Shown: one piece after another, positions 1 to 10,207 of the stretch
Layout of the letters: every line of letters begins with the position of its first letter
Numbering within the stretch: the stretch's first letter is position 1
From: Armillaria gallica
Taxonomy: Eukaryota > Basidiomycota > Agaricomycetes > Agaricales > Physalacriaceae
DNA length: 64,000 bases
Assembly (NCBI GenBank): GCA_037576215.1
Contig: JBANDB010000007.1
Span: 837,001-901,000, forward strand
Direction of reading: 5' to 3'
Notes under the pieces: model-generated
Told to the model about the DNA's origin: nothing
The model's input: only the letters and a program-made list of their open reading frames with translations
The model's database searches: none
Translations under genes and position numbers: made by a program

Positions 1-572
1 TCATCTCCGTCCGGAACGTCGTCTCCAGGAATATCAGCATGGTAGCTCTCCCCGGGGAAATGCTTCTTGAGAAGGTCATATATCGCGGCTTCGAGCATGG
101 ACGAGTCGTTGACGACGATTTCGCCGACTTTTGGGGACGCGGTACCAGCAGGGCTTCGGCGCGTGATCGATGAATCCACCATGCCGTCCTAGACGAAGAA
201 GGCTTGGAGCTGTGAATCGACGGGTGAGAACGGAAAAACAGGAAGATACGGAAGGTTGGACGCACGAGCTCGATGCCCCCATCCGAGTACGGCAGCCTTT
301 AGGTGCTTGTCGTCCGTCAGCCCCTTGATTATCTTGGCGGTGCCGACGACAGACATGCAGCGGTTCAGTTTACCTCCGAAGACGTTGTAGTCGAGATTCT
401 GTCAGGAGAATGAGCTCGGTTCCGTTTTCCAGTGATGCTCTCTCACCCTCTCGTACCACTCAATCGCATCGTTGGGCATATCCTCGCCCGAAATGTAGTC
501 AAGCAGTTCCTGCTTGATGACCTTCCATGTTCGTTCAAAACGCGCGTGGCGGGCTGCCTTGTCGGCCGATAT
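1..572 (-). pseudogene. Farnesyl pyrophosphate synthase (FPPS/ERG20-like) pseudogene, copy 1, cut by window edge
   Basis: The minus strand reads as the N-terminal half of an FPPS. In order I see an ARFER-type start region, IKQELLDYISGEDMPNDAIEW, LDYNVFGGKLNR (family hallmark YNxPGGKLNRG), MSVVGTAKIIKG, AVLGWG, an intron, then LQAFF, DSSITRR, WYRVPKVGEIVVND and MLEAAIYDLLKKHF. FPPS condenses IPP with DMAPP/GPP in the sterol pathway. The copy is dead: the start codon is ATA where the second copy (56179-57368) has ATG, the first Asp-rich motif (normally DDMMD) reads as stop-DGMVD, and several frame changes occur around the introns. The 3' part lies outside the window. The family call is firm; the gene is clearly not functional as read. 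Confidence 0.8.
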
Positions 573-1065
573 ATCCAATGAACGTGAATGGACGTGATGA
601 GAAAGCGATGCTGTATGAATGGTGGTCGTGTCTGGTATTTGTTTGTTCGCTTATCCCTGGATGGTAATATCCGTTTCCTTAGAGGACGCGGAGAAGTACG
701 ACAGGCGGCGCCAAGATCTGAGTCTCGGACGTCGACATTCAGAACGCGAGCACACCCCACGGCAGTCTCCATCCCGCTACACCGACCACTCATCCATCTC
801 CTCTACGATTTGAAATCTCACTGACTTCGCACCCGGAAGTTGGGCTGGTGGTAGCTCCAATGGTAAAAGGGTTTGATGACTGGTCAGACCCAAATACTAG
901 TCGCGTTGCTGTATCCAGGTCTTCATGGTACGTAGAAGGCGGGATAGGAGTTTTTGGAAGTGTAGGTAGTCGGTTCTGTGATTGATCGTTTCACGGTGTT
1001 GGTGTTGGTGTTTTAAGCTACGTTGAAATATGGAAGGGGGTTGGGAGATGGGCGAGCAGAGGTAT
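573..1065. repeat. Duplicated 5' flank of the FPPS pseudogene (paired with 57369-57828)
   Basis: This stretch matches 57369-57828 almost throughout. Shared landmarks are the run around 620-700 (GGTGGTCGTGTCTG...TATCCCTGGA), the GGGCTGGTGG...GGTAAAAGGGTT stretch near 842, and GGTACGTAGAAGGCG near 928. It contains no convincing gene. Together with the FPPS pseudogene it shows that a block including upstream DNA, not just a transcript, was duplicated. Copy 1 has a small GGTGTT expansion near 1000 that copy 2 lacks. Confidence 0.65.
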
Positions 1066-1539
1066 GGAGCCGTTAACCTTTGGGCTGAAGAAGCTACGGT
1101 ACTGCTAGTAAGCGCGATTGAAGTGACCAATGAGTCCGCAAGACGTACGACGGCGACGGAGTCGCGGTCTTTGAACCGACGACACTGATAAGAGAGACAG
1201 ATGCTGAGTTTCAACCTCCAGGTTTGGCGCGAAAACCGTCTTATGGTGACTGTCATAGTGCATCAACGTGGCGCGTACATGAATATCGACGGTGGTGTGA
1301 TTTCGGTTGATCCCCCTCCTTGTCTTGGCCGTACGAATCTGCCTGCAGATAAGCAAAGTCGAAGAACATCGATTGAAACCATGCTTACCATCGTCCGCAG
1401 GTCTATCTCTTCCAACATCTTAGAAACGTCCCGTCGAAACATTTTGGATTTTGCCTCGCATTCTGTAGCAAACAGAAAGGCCCTCAAGTCCCGTCGTGTC
1501 GTTCGCCTATTGCAGGTGCGCGCTGCTCCCGGTCCAAAA
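1066..1539. other. No gene recognised
   Basis: Open frames exist on both strands but none resembles a protein I know and none has visible intron support. Nothing further can be claimed. Confidence 0.4.
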
Positions 1540-2130
1540 GTTTGTCGTATCGCGACTTGAGCTCGGCTGCCAGTAAAAGTCTTGATAGTGAAGGGGATGC
1601 CGGAGGGTCCCTGTCAGAAACACAAGTCCTGGTAACCATTGAAGACAATTCATACCTTTTCTTCTCTCAGAGTTGGTTTCTCTCCTCTGCACGATCATCC
1701 ACCGTTGCACGACAAAGCACCTTTCCTAGATCCCTGTGCTTCAAGCCATGCTCGGTCCCGAAATCCAAGGGTCCAGTTCGGCTTGTCAAGTCGCTGAGAC
1801 GACTGAGCGCGTCCTCAACAGAATGCTTGAGTCGGTCATACGGGTGTCACGACTTCCTGCGGTGTTTGTTAAGGATGTGTGCGTCGGAGAAAGTCACGTC
1901 GTCATCGAATATGATGATGGTAAGAGACGAAGAAACGTGGGCAACGTGGGAGCTGCCGATCAACAAACAACCCGACCTTGTACCGCCGCCACGCCTGGAA
2001 TCGCAAAGCGAAAGAATTATATTAAATAACAATATTATATAGTGTACAAAAAGTAATAGAATGAAGTGAAATACAAAGTCTGAAGAAATGCTCGTGCTTC
2101 TAGGGTAAAGCACGCAAGACTACGAACAGG
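1540..2130 (-). pseudogene. R1 dispersed gene-like repeat, member a
   Basis: Minus-strand reading gives SSHVAHVSS..TIIIFDDDVTFSDAHILNK, then LKHS-like VEDALSRLSDL and FGTEHGLKHRDLGKVLCRATVDDRAEER. Related text recurs at 4270-4730, 14430-14900, 59800-60130 and, inverted, at 62090-62210. An AT-rich tail with GTACAAAAAGT at about 2044 recurs at 5274, 15080 and inverted near 62010. No known domain is recognised. The recurring reading-frame pieces with intron-like gaps suggest a degenerate multigene family rather than random DNA. Orientation is inferred from the longest shared peptide pieces. Confidence 0.4.
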
Positions 2131-2199
2131 CAAAGCTCGTACGATTCTAGCGTCCCGTTCTAAAGTATGCGACGTCGCTCGAACAAGCTTTCGGCGTGG

Positions 2200-4100
2200 C
2201 AAGCATGGTCTCTCGTCAGGTCTTTATAACGAGAAGCTGAACCTTACCGTTATAGGTCCGACATGCCTCCAAAGACTCACGCTAACCCTAGGGACGATGT
2301 GTTGGCATGAGGGAAACGAAGACGAGAGGAGAAAAAGGACATACAATCAGCAAGAATCCCTCCCAAGGCATAACTCAATATCGTGCATCATGCATCATGC
2401 CCAGAACTTTAACAGCGGTTGTTTCCATTTCTTCGGTTGTAACGGTCGTTAAAAGGGATGGGGGACGGCGTCGGGTAGGGCCTCCTGCACCTCGAGGGAC
2501 GATTTTTTACCCTCAGAAACGATTGATGACACAAGAATACCGGATATTGTAGATCCTAAACGAATTTCAGTGGGAAAAGGAATGTATCACGCACATAGAT
2601 GGCGTCGACGTCCCGAACCAAAGTTCATCAACTGAAGGAACGATTAGCCCAGCACGTCAGCACAAGGGATCGGCAACCTACTTTAGGACGCTATCGTTCC
2701 ACACAAACGGCTGCAATGATACGAAGCAGCATTGCATGAGTGCAGTACACAAAGCTAGTAAAGGATGGCGTCGACGCCATACACCTCGCAGTCGGGCCTA
2801 TAAGTACCCTTCATGATCTCGATGATCCTTTTCCCAGCGTGGTTAGCTGCAAGCGATCCCAGCACATAGCCGAGCGACCACAGCTGACAAGGTGTCTGCC
2901 TGGATGTTTGCTCAAGTTTAAAACCAACGATGGCTGCCGCCAATTGGCTGGGACAGTCAGTAGGTCTGCTCGCCGTATGGGACCAGCTGTTCGCGAGCTT
3001 TAGTTGACATCCCGAAAGTCGCATACAGACACCTACTATTCAATGGGCGAAATTCCTGAAAACAGATTGACGACAAGGGAACGCGAGACCACCACTGTAT
3101 TTAGATCCTGGACAGATTTCAACAGAAAGCAGGGGAGTTAAGGATAAAGAACGTACCACGCACAGGACTAGCATCCATGCCGCAAACTGTGGTTCGCACG
3201 CTGAGGGAACCGTTAGCAGAGAACAGTGCGTGGGTAGTTAACAACGCACCTCGTAGAAACACACCCCGTCCCGTGCGAGAGGTAACACTGATATCTAAGA
3301 CGACATCAAGCTCCAAAGACGACGACTCAAGTTGAAAGCACATACCTCTCATGCTACCCGCCCTGCTCCGTACCATTTTCGCTGACCCTCATCGATAGAT
3401 TAGCACACGAAAGGCCCAATGCCGGATCACCTCTGGCTGATACCCCGCGCACAATGTTTTCCTTCACGTCAGCCTGTGTATAGTCCGTCGTCTGCCGCCC
3501 AGTATATGGACATCCGCTGCCAACTTGCTCATCGAGTCGATCGTGTTTTGAATACCGAAAAATATAAATCCACGGGGACTTCGTTGCAAATTCGTAAACA
3601 GCCCTTCTTCTTCAAGTCAACTCTGTATCCCATCTCATCAGTCAAAGGGAACAACAATGTTAGATTGACTTGACTAACAGGCTGCCGCTGATTGAGCTTC
3701 CTAGGCAGCAGGCAGATCTACTTTGAGTGCGGATCTGTGAGTGAGCTTCAGCTGAGGTCCTGGCGTACGCATAGTCCATGGAGGCACGTACTTTATAATA
3801 TAGACGTTGTTCGGGCGACCCGTAGCATTGAACACCAGTAGATCGTGTTATTTCTGAGAAGTGATTGAAGACACGAGAATATGAGAACACCATAGATCCT
3901 ACGTGCCTTGTAACACTATACGCTGTTCACCTGCGAGGTTTATTTCGAGTAATATATCACACTGATATTGGTTTTGATGTCAGCTTCAAAAGACAACGAC
4001 TCGGATGCAGAATACATACCTCTCAAGCCAAAAGACAAGACCTGCCCTGCCCCGTAGTATCGCCGAACGTGTCTCCTCCATGACGGTCCTCCAGGGTCCT
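2200..4100. repeat. R2 dispersed repeat cluster
   Basis: Several blocks here recur at 8370-9170. Examples are CCGACATGCCTCCAAAGACT (2254) versus TCTGACATGCCTCCAAAAGTCT (8388); the GATGGCGTCGACG...CAACTGAAGGAACGATTAGC block (2599-2660) versus 8677-8737; and a third diverged copy at 3140-3230. A further short block near 3310-3360 pairs with 3980-4030. No protein family is recognised in any frame, so I treat it as a degenerate repeat. Confidence 0.4.
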
Positions 4101-4269
4101 CCTCGCCGTGAATCATCAATGGCTTAGCACGGCAGGCGGTGGTCGAGACGTTGAAAGGGCATTCCCGAGCTGAGGCGGCAGGTCGTGGGTGACATTGACA
4201 GTTCATCGAGGATAGAAGTATTTTCTCCTCCAAGTCTTCCCACCGCCAGCGTTGTCCGTGTGCCTTCTT

Positions 4270-5360
4270 GGCTTCAACATGGTCTGCCGACTCGACCCAA
4301 CAATTGCTTCGATATTTTGGTGCCGGTAGGAGTCGTATTGCTGTCGCGAGACGAAGAAAGGATAAGGCCTTGGAGAAAGGCGTTTAGTGCGCGGATTGTC
4401 TGGAGAGTGAACGCCTTACCCAAAACCCTCCTCATCCGTGTGTGTAGCAAACATCCGCCCACATCTCCCGCATCTCGTCTTGGCGCATTCCTGTCCAATA
4501 TCGAGGCTGAGACTGGTCGTAGCGGTGAAAGACGTCGAGGAAGGAAAATCCGCAAAGCATCGTCACTAAATCCGAGGGCCCTGACGCGGTATTCTGAGAT
4601 GATTGAGCGTGTCTTGCCCCAGATCTCGCCGGTGTGCGCGTTAGAGAAAGTGGCGCCGTCGTCGAGGGTGATGATGGTAGGAGTCGAAGAAACTTGAGCA
4701 ACGTGGGAGCTAACGATCACAAACAACGTTGACCTGTACTACCACCACGGCCACCACACGACGGCCGCTGACGCCAACGACGAGCTCAAGGCCATCGACA
4801 TCGCCCAAAAGTGCCTTACCACTACGCTACCCTCGCAGTCAAGGTTTCTCCTTCCGTGCCTCCTACATCTGAAGCTCAAGCCGGCCTCTCGTCATGAAAA
4901 TGGCTGTCTCTGCTAATTGCCGACATATCTACTAATTGATAGCGTTTACTCCAGCCAGTCTCTCCTCCGCCGACGACCTCCCCGTTCGTGCTCGTCAACG
5001 TCCTTCCTCATACGCCCACCTTTCAGCAGATCCATCGCTACCCGCACGCGTCGTCTCTCAACACTCCGTCCGCTGCCCGCATTTCACATAGACTCTACAA
5101 ACGTGTGATGAATTGAGGCCGTCGACGTCGCCATCCGCAAAGTTTAGTGCGTCTTCTCCACCCTCTTCAGTCAAGTTTTCTCCTCCCCGCGTGTCGTCCT
5201 AGTGAACGACAATGAGGGTGACAAGGAATCGCAAATAAACATAATTATATTGAATAAATAATGATACTACTACGTACAAAAAGTGATAGACTATAAAGCA
5301 CGAAGTGGAATAAAAGTCCTAGCTGTGAAGAAACGCTCGCACTTCCAGCAAGACTACCAC
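4270..5360 (-). pseudogene. R1 dispersed gene-like repeat, member b
   Basis: The minus strand carries VIVSSHVAQVSSTPTIITLD, DGATFSNAHTGEIWGKTRS and, in another frame, DVFHRYDQSQPRYW and MRQDEMREMWADV. The DNA at 4370-4560 aligns by eye with 14460-14660 and 60300-60490. The tail at 5215-5350 (ATTATATTGAATAAATAATG, ACGTACAAAAAGTGATAGAC) matches the tail of member a at 2010-2110. Between them, 4740-5200 is GC-rich and repeats a CATCGACATCGCC / GTCGACGTCGCCATCCGCAA motif. The function is unknown and the reading frame is broken. Confidence 0.4.
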
Positions 5361-5559
5361 AGTCAAAATTTCAAACCGCACATGATCGTGTAATCTCCCT
5401 ATTCTGCGTAGGTATGTGCCGCCGCCGCTGAATAAGACAAGAGTTTCCCTCCGGCCTTCGGCCTCCGGGAATCCCTCTTGGTTTATTGCGAGAACTGATG
5501 TTAGAGTGAGAAGGAAATGGCTGTGTAATGAAAGCGATGAAGATGAAGTGTTGGAACTC

Positions 5560-6620
5560 ATGAGGCACATGGAGTAAGCGAGTAAACGCGCTGCGCGTGA
5601 ATGCCGTGAAGGTTCCGAGTCCTGTGTATACAGGCTCGGTCTTATGCGGTTTTTGGGGTAGGTCCTCAGTGGCTGTGCATTTTGGTTAAGTCGGTCTTTG
5701 CCGGCTTGGTCATCGTGCATTACGTCATCATTGCCGCATTCATTGTCGGCATCTCATCGGCTATTTCGGATTGTTCCGTGGCTTGCAGCGTTGTTGCTCT
5801 TTCTTTTGTGTCCTTTTTCACTCGTCTCTTGTCTGTATTGAACTTGCTGTTACGTAGCTATGTTGGTACTAAGTATTCAATAACCAAATTTGTGTTTCAA
5901 TGTTCTGACTGTAGGCTCCTCTCCCTCTTTATTACGATCCTTCTGCTCTGCTTTCTCCTTTACATTTTTGCAATGTATTGTTCTTTCTCTCTCCTGTTCA
6001 TGGCTGTCAGCTCGAACTTGTCTTTTTGAATGCATGCTTGCAGCTCACCTTCAAAAATCCCTCGTCTATCATAGCTACTGATTGCAACTTCAGCTTCAAC
6101 TTCTTTTGGCCATTCTTGAGAGCTACTGCTATAATGGACAGTTGGACTTCGAGTATGTCTCTGATGCAAAACATCTGTGGTTCAGTTCCCTTGAATCTGT
6201 GGCCGCTCCTCTTTTTCTGGTTCAAAATCGCTCTCAGCTCACCTCCTTTCCCTGTTTTCATCGATGCTGCTTGAGAAGAATCTTACTTTGTTGTCCTCTG
6301 TATGAAGGAGGTTTCTCCTCGTGCAAGCTGTGGCAAGTATACCTTTCAGATTGACGCCTTTCTCAAATGACACTTGTTCCTGTGGGTAAGCCTTACTCAT
6401 TTCAAGATAACGGTTGCTAATATTTACACCAATATGGCCATCTGTGTTGTCTGGTATCCATTTCTTGAATGTGCCTTCAGGAAACTGCCTCTCAAAGACC
6501 AGCTGCCCTTCGAGGATATTGTCTGTAGCATCTTTGAATCCCTCACAGCCAAGACCCATCAGGCGAACATGCTGCTGCAGGAACATGTAGTTGTCTCTCC
6601 TATATTGTGCTGTAAGTCTT
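5560..6620 (-). pseudogene. Remnant of a conserved agaricomycete protein of unknown function
   Basis: Minus-strand coding pieces are LQQHVRLMGLGCEGFKDATD, LVFERQFPEGTFKKWIPDNT, DGHIGVNISNRYLEMS and LKGILATAC (6239-6620). After a frame change come GHRFKGTEPQMFCIRDILEV, QLSIIAVALKNGQ and QSVAMIDEGF (6007-6261). A K/E-rich tail reaches about 5560. The composition and phase consistency look like real, conserved coding sequence. I associate this kind of protein with repetitive hypothetical families in mushrooms, but I cannot name a domain. At least one frameshift (about 6270) and stops in the tail make it a pseudogene as read. It is divergent from, and about 10 bp away from, the plus-strand frame at 6628. 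Confidence 0.5.
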
Positions 6621-6627
6621 TGATATT

Positions 6628-7134
6628 TTGGCTATGGGTCATAAACTTACAATGGTGTGTCATTATATGCCTCATGTTCCCATCTTGTACATACCAGAAC
6701 AAGGCATACAGATTGACTCAATACAGGCATGGCTATCGGACAGTGCTCCTCATTCTCATGTAAGAAGACAGTGTCCACATTGTGACAAAGACATAGTTAG
6801 AAGAATACGGTTTCTATCAGCCCCTTTATTGCTATGCTTGGACCTTGGAAATGTGAACATATCTGATGTTGAATGGTGTATACAAGTGGTAACCGGGGAT
6901 GTGACCATGCTATATGGTCTAGTCGGTCTTGTTTACTTTGGTCAATCACACTTCATCACTCGCTTCATAGACAGACACAGTGTGTTGTGGCACCACAATG
7001 GCATCGCAAACGGAGGTTCCTTCATCAATGAAGGTTATGCAGAAGAGCACACATCTTCATCGCTAATGCAACACAACAATACAAGATTAGTAACACTTGT
7101 ATATGTGAAGAGGATTGACAGAGACCAGTGGTGA
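6628..7134 (+). pseudogene. Fragment resembling the C-terminal part of a ubiquitin-specific-protease-like domain
   Basis: A 168-codon frame reads IRRIRFLSAPLLLCLDLG in the middle, then YGLVGLVYFGQSHFITRFID, VLWHHNGI, and ends TRLVTLVYVKRID. The order (Cys pair CPHC near the start, 'APLLL.LDL' beta strand, 'GLVYFGQSHF...RF', 'VLWHHNGI', 'LVYVKR') mirrors the USP C-terminal His box, usually GHYxAY...WYxFDD. I have seen similar text in agaricomycete repetitive proteins. The catalytic Cys box is not found upstream, so this is a fragment at best. The match is from memory of the fold, not a search. Confidence 0.35.
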
Positions 7135-7367
7135 TTCTGAGTGTATTCTACAATTATCTTATCAGTTTGTATAATTACAGCAGTGGCAAACATAAGTGTG
7201 GATGTGATCTTATCTTATCAATTGTATAATTGTGTAATGTGTATTTGAAATGTAATTTTAGCATTGTTGCTGTAGCTCACACAGGACCTGAACCTGCCAT
7301 GCCCCATGACGGCTCACCACTTCATATTCTGATGAAAGACATAAATATACTATTATACAGTATGATA

Positions 7368-8108
7368 AGGTAGACAACATCCATGATCCGCCTAGGTCAC
7401 ATGATTATTATGACATGACCAAATTGGGCAACACTTCAAGAAAAAGTTAACTATTCATCTTCCTTGTATGGATATGTCCGAAGTAAAAAATAGAAATTGT
7501 GTATTAAAAGGTACTTTGCTTGGCCCCAGCAGAAATTCCCCCAAAGGCATCGCTCAAAAGAAGTAATTACCGATTTAAGAGCTCCCATGCCTATAATCAC
7601 ACATCTCAGCTGTCTCTCGGGGTTTTATAAAGGTGAATCACTTCAAAACATGAATATAAAGGGTTCTCAAAGTTGAACCAATACTTACAAAGCAGTGAAG
7701 CAAGTAATAGAGCACCAGGAAAGGACAAAGAATTTTCAAGGAATTTTAACAATGACGCTAATGAATGTGTGTTGAATGCTAGATGTGTATCCCAGGCTTC
7801 CAAAGCACTATGGATAATATCTGTTGGTATTAGAAAGCATTCTGGGCAGACTAGAGAAGAAATACATATAATATTGTATAGGCAGCAGAATCTTTGCAAT
7901 GAATTGATAATTCCTTCATGAATACCAATCCATTCGTAAAAATGTTTCATTTCCAGCTACCCACCCGATATTATAACAACTTCTATTTTTCATATCTGGA
8001 ACATTGAGCCTGTAGCGAGTTCTACAACTCCTTGAGCATCTGGTTCACTCAATTTGGTCATGTCATGATGATCACATGACCTAGGCAGATCATGGATGTC
8101 ATCTACCT
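7368..8108. mobile_element. MITE-2, TA-flanked (Tc1/mariner-like) nonautonomous element, 741 bp
   Basis: The left end AGGTAGACAACATCCATGAT (7368) and the reverse complement of the right end AGGTAGATGACATCCATGAT (8108) begin a terminal inverted repeat of about 55 bp. It includes CTAGGTCA and ATGACATGACCAAATTG in both arms, with a handful of transition mismatches. TA dinucleotides flank both ends (7366-7367 and 8109-8110), the target duplication typical of Tc1/mariner/pogo elements. The interior is AT-rich and has no recognisable transposase. The ends resemble MITE-1 only in their first five bases (AGGTA). Confidence 0.75.
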
Positions 8109-8369
8109 TATGTGAGAGAGGAGATGTTGTGGTGAGACCAAGTGCAGACGATGTAAACGAATATGGTTGAGTGTGGTGTGAGAGATTATTAATATTATGT
8201 GACTGCCAACTGTCAAAAGTCTGTCAAAAGTGTGCCCACTGTCAATGGAGAGGTGGGATGGTGATGAGAAACAGCATCAAAGTCATTGCGTCACTCAGCC
8301 GGAAAGAGCAAAAAAGTGGCTATATAAGGTTCATGGAAAAACACCCGTTATTTTATAAAGTGTTTGAAG

Positions 8370-9170
8370 GGCTCGCTGTTGTAAGTCTGACATGCCTCCA
8401 AAAGTCTACAGCCCAAGCCCTATGGCCCAGGATATCAGTGCAGGAAGAGTCAGAGGAGAAAGTGGACATACCATAAGTAAAGTTCACCACGACTCATCAC
8501 GGTCTATGGACATCTATTAGATTAGCTGCAGTGGGGATGGTGAGCATGTTGAATTCCACATCTCAAAGGTCATCTCTGTGCCTCAGAAATAATTGACACC
8601 AGAAGACCATCCTATATATAGACGCTAAACTAGTTTTAGTGGGAAACGGAAGGTGAATTGAAAGTACCACAGACATGGATGGCGTCCATGCCTCAAATGC
8701 AAGTCCATAAACTGAAGGAGCGGTTAGCTCAGTGACATCCATTGTAACGCTACCCTCCCACACAAAGAAACAGCCGAGAAGTAACATTACTGAAGAACAA
8801 GGTCAGAAAGAGATGGAGGTAACAGAGCATACACCTTACCTTTGGACCTGTGAATGCAATCCAGGTTCTCGACTTCAGCTCCATCCTGTGTCCCATGCGA
8901 TTAGCGCAGAACGCTGATGCACAGACTCGAAACATACCTCGAAGCAGATCAACGTCTCGCAGCTCATTCCCAGCAAATGGTCAAGCCCCGACAACATCGA
9001 AATGCCGATTACTAGTACCGCCGAGCTCTATGGAGCGATGTCAAGGCCCGAGTCATAATGAGCTTGCACAGGAGAGCATGGTCAGTGGTCCAATCAGCCC
9101 AACCCCTCCCTGCTTGATGTGCCAATTCCGCCATTCCATGCATCTTGGTCATTGTAACGCAATATGATTC
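8370..9170. repeat. R2 dispersed repeat, second cluster
   Basis: This is the counterpart of 2200-4100. Shared landmarks are the CTGACATGCCTCCAAAAGTC run (8388) and the ATGGCGTCCATGCC...AAACTGAAGGAGCGGTTAGC block (8677-8737). The AAACATACCTCGAAG stretch near 8930 may also correspond to blocks near 3340 and 4010. It differs from the left-margin copies mostly by transitions and is more AT-rich. No gene is recognised. Confidence 0.4.
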
Positions 9171-9289
9171 ATTTTGTTGGTGCAGAGTTCAGCCCACCCT
9201 GCTGAGAGGAAATGTCATATGCTGCAGGAAAGGTTGGTCAAGTATAACCAAGCATGGAGTCAACAACACACCTCATAACACTACACCTC

Positions 9290-9970
9290 GTTCCTTCAAC
9301 GTGTCCTTGAGGCAGGAATAGTCGCCAGAGGGAAGGAGACAAGGGATTTGAGGTTCGGATTGAAACCTGCACCCTGAATCAGTGAGTATTACCATTATGG
9401 TCCTTCCTGCACCATCCTTCGATGCAAGCCTGAATCTCCCTATCTTGCTCGCCGGAGCGCGATAAATACACTGTCTTGGTGTGATCCCTAGTCCCGCATA
9501 ATAATAAAGTTGAGGATAGTGCCAGTGAGAGACTGACATGGATGGGATCAAAGGGAAGACACGAGATGCTGGCAGATCTAGGTGGGAGTCTGTTAGCCAT
9601 AGAGAAGCAAAGCAAGCATTGACGTCTCACCTGAATTTTGGCACAAAACTCTTTTATAGGCTCCAAGTAGGGAGCCCCAATTATCTAAACCATCCTCTAA
9701 TTCCAGGATTTGCTGCCGTCCCCTGCATTGAGCTTGCAGTACATTATCTCGGCACAAATTCGACGCGATGAATTGAGTTTGACATCTTCCTTCGAATGAG
9801 GTGTCTTCAGATAGAAAGAACAGACTGCTGAGTGTTGGAAGGAAGAGAATATATGTGAGTGTCTCGATGAAGAGTTTTTTGGGTATGGCAACAAACCAAC
9901 CTACCACTGATCCTATGAACGTCCTCAACATCACATGCTGGAGCTTGCGATATATCATGTTCGTCTAGCT
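9290..9970 (-). pseudogene. R1 dispersed gene-like repeat, member c (left piece)
   Basis: The minus strand reads IGRFRLASKDGAGRTIMVIL and, nearby, PSMSVSHWHYPQLYYYAGLG. The DNA around 9400-9640 (GTCTTGGTGTGATCCCTAGTCC, GGGATCAAAG, TAGCCATAGAGAAG) aligns with 14573-14690 and with 60390-60520. It is broken by stops and no domain is recognised. Confidence 0.35.
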
Positions 9971-10207
9971 CATCACAGTGGCACTTAGAGGTTGACAAGA
10001 GCCAGTAGAGTCGATGACCTTGAGGCCAATAGACAATTCATTTCGATTCCAGGGTGCCACCCTTGATGTTAAGGCCCGTTTATAGGCGTAGGTGTATGCC
10101 ATAGAGAGCGTCTGAATCCAAATTCCGTGTCTTCCTACTCGATCCGAAATCGCCTGAGAAACCTTGGTGCCAGTTTGACGTATTCATGATGCAGATGCTG
10201 CTGTGAG

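Noticed and set aside
842..900. tRNA-like GGTGGTAGCTCCAATGGTAAAAG stretch resembling an A-box
   Set aside because: No cloverleaf can be formed and no T-arm follows; the same sequence occurs in the duplicated FPPS flank at 57651 with changes that do not preserve tRNA pairing.
5430..5476. CCTCCGGCCTTCGGCCTCCGGG hairpin as a terminator
   Set aside because: No gene ends beside it on either strand, and GC hairpins of this kind are not a fungal transcription terminator.
5682..6029. 116-codon hydrophobic plus-strand frame as a membrane protein
   Set aside because: The hydrophobicity is the shadow of the K/E-rich minus-strand coding tail of the gene at 5560-6620.
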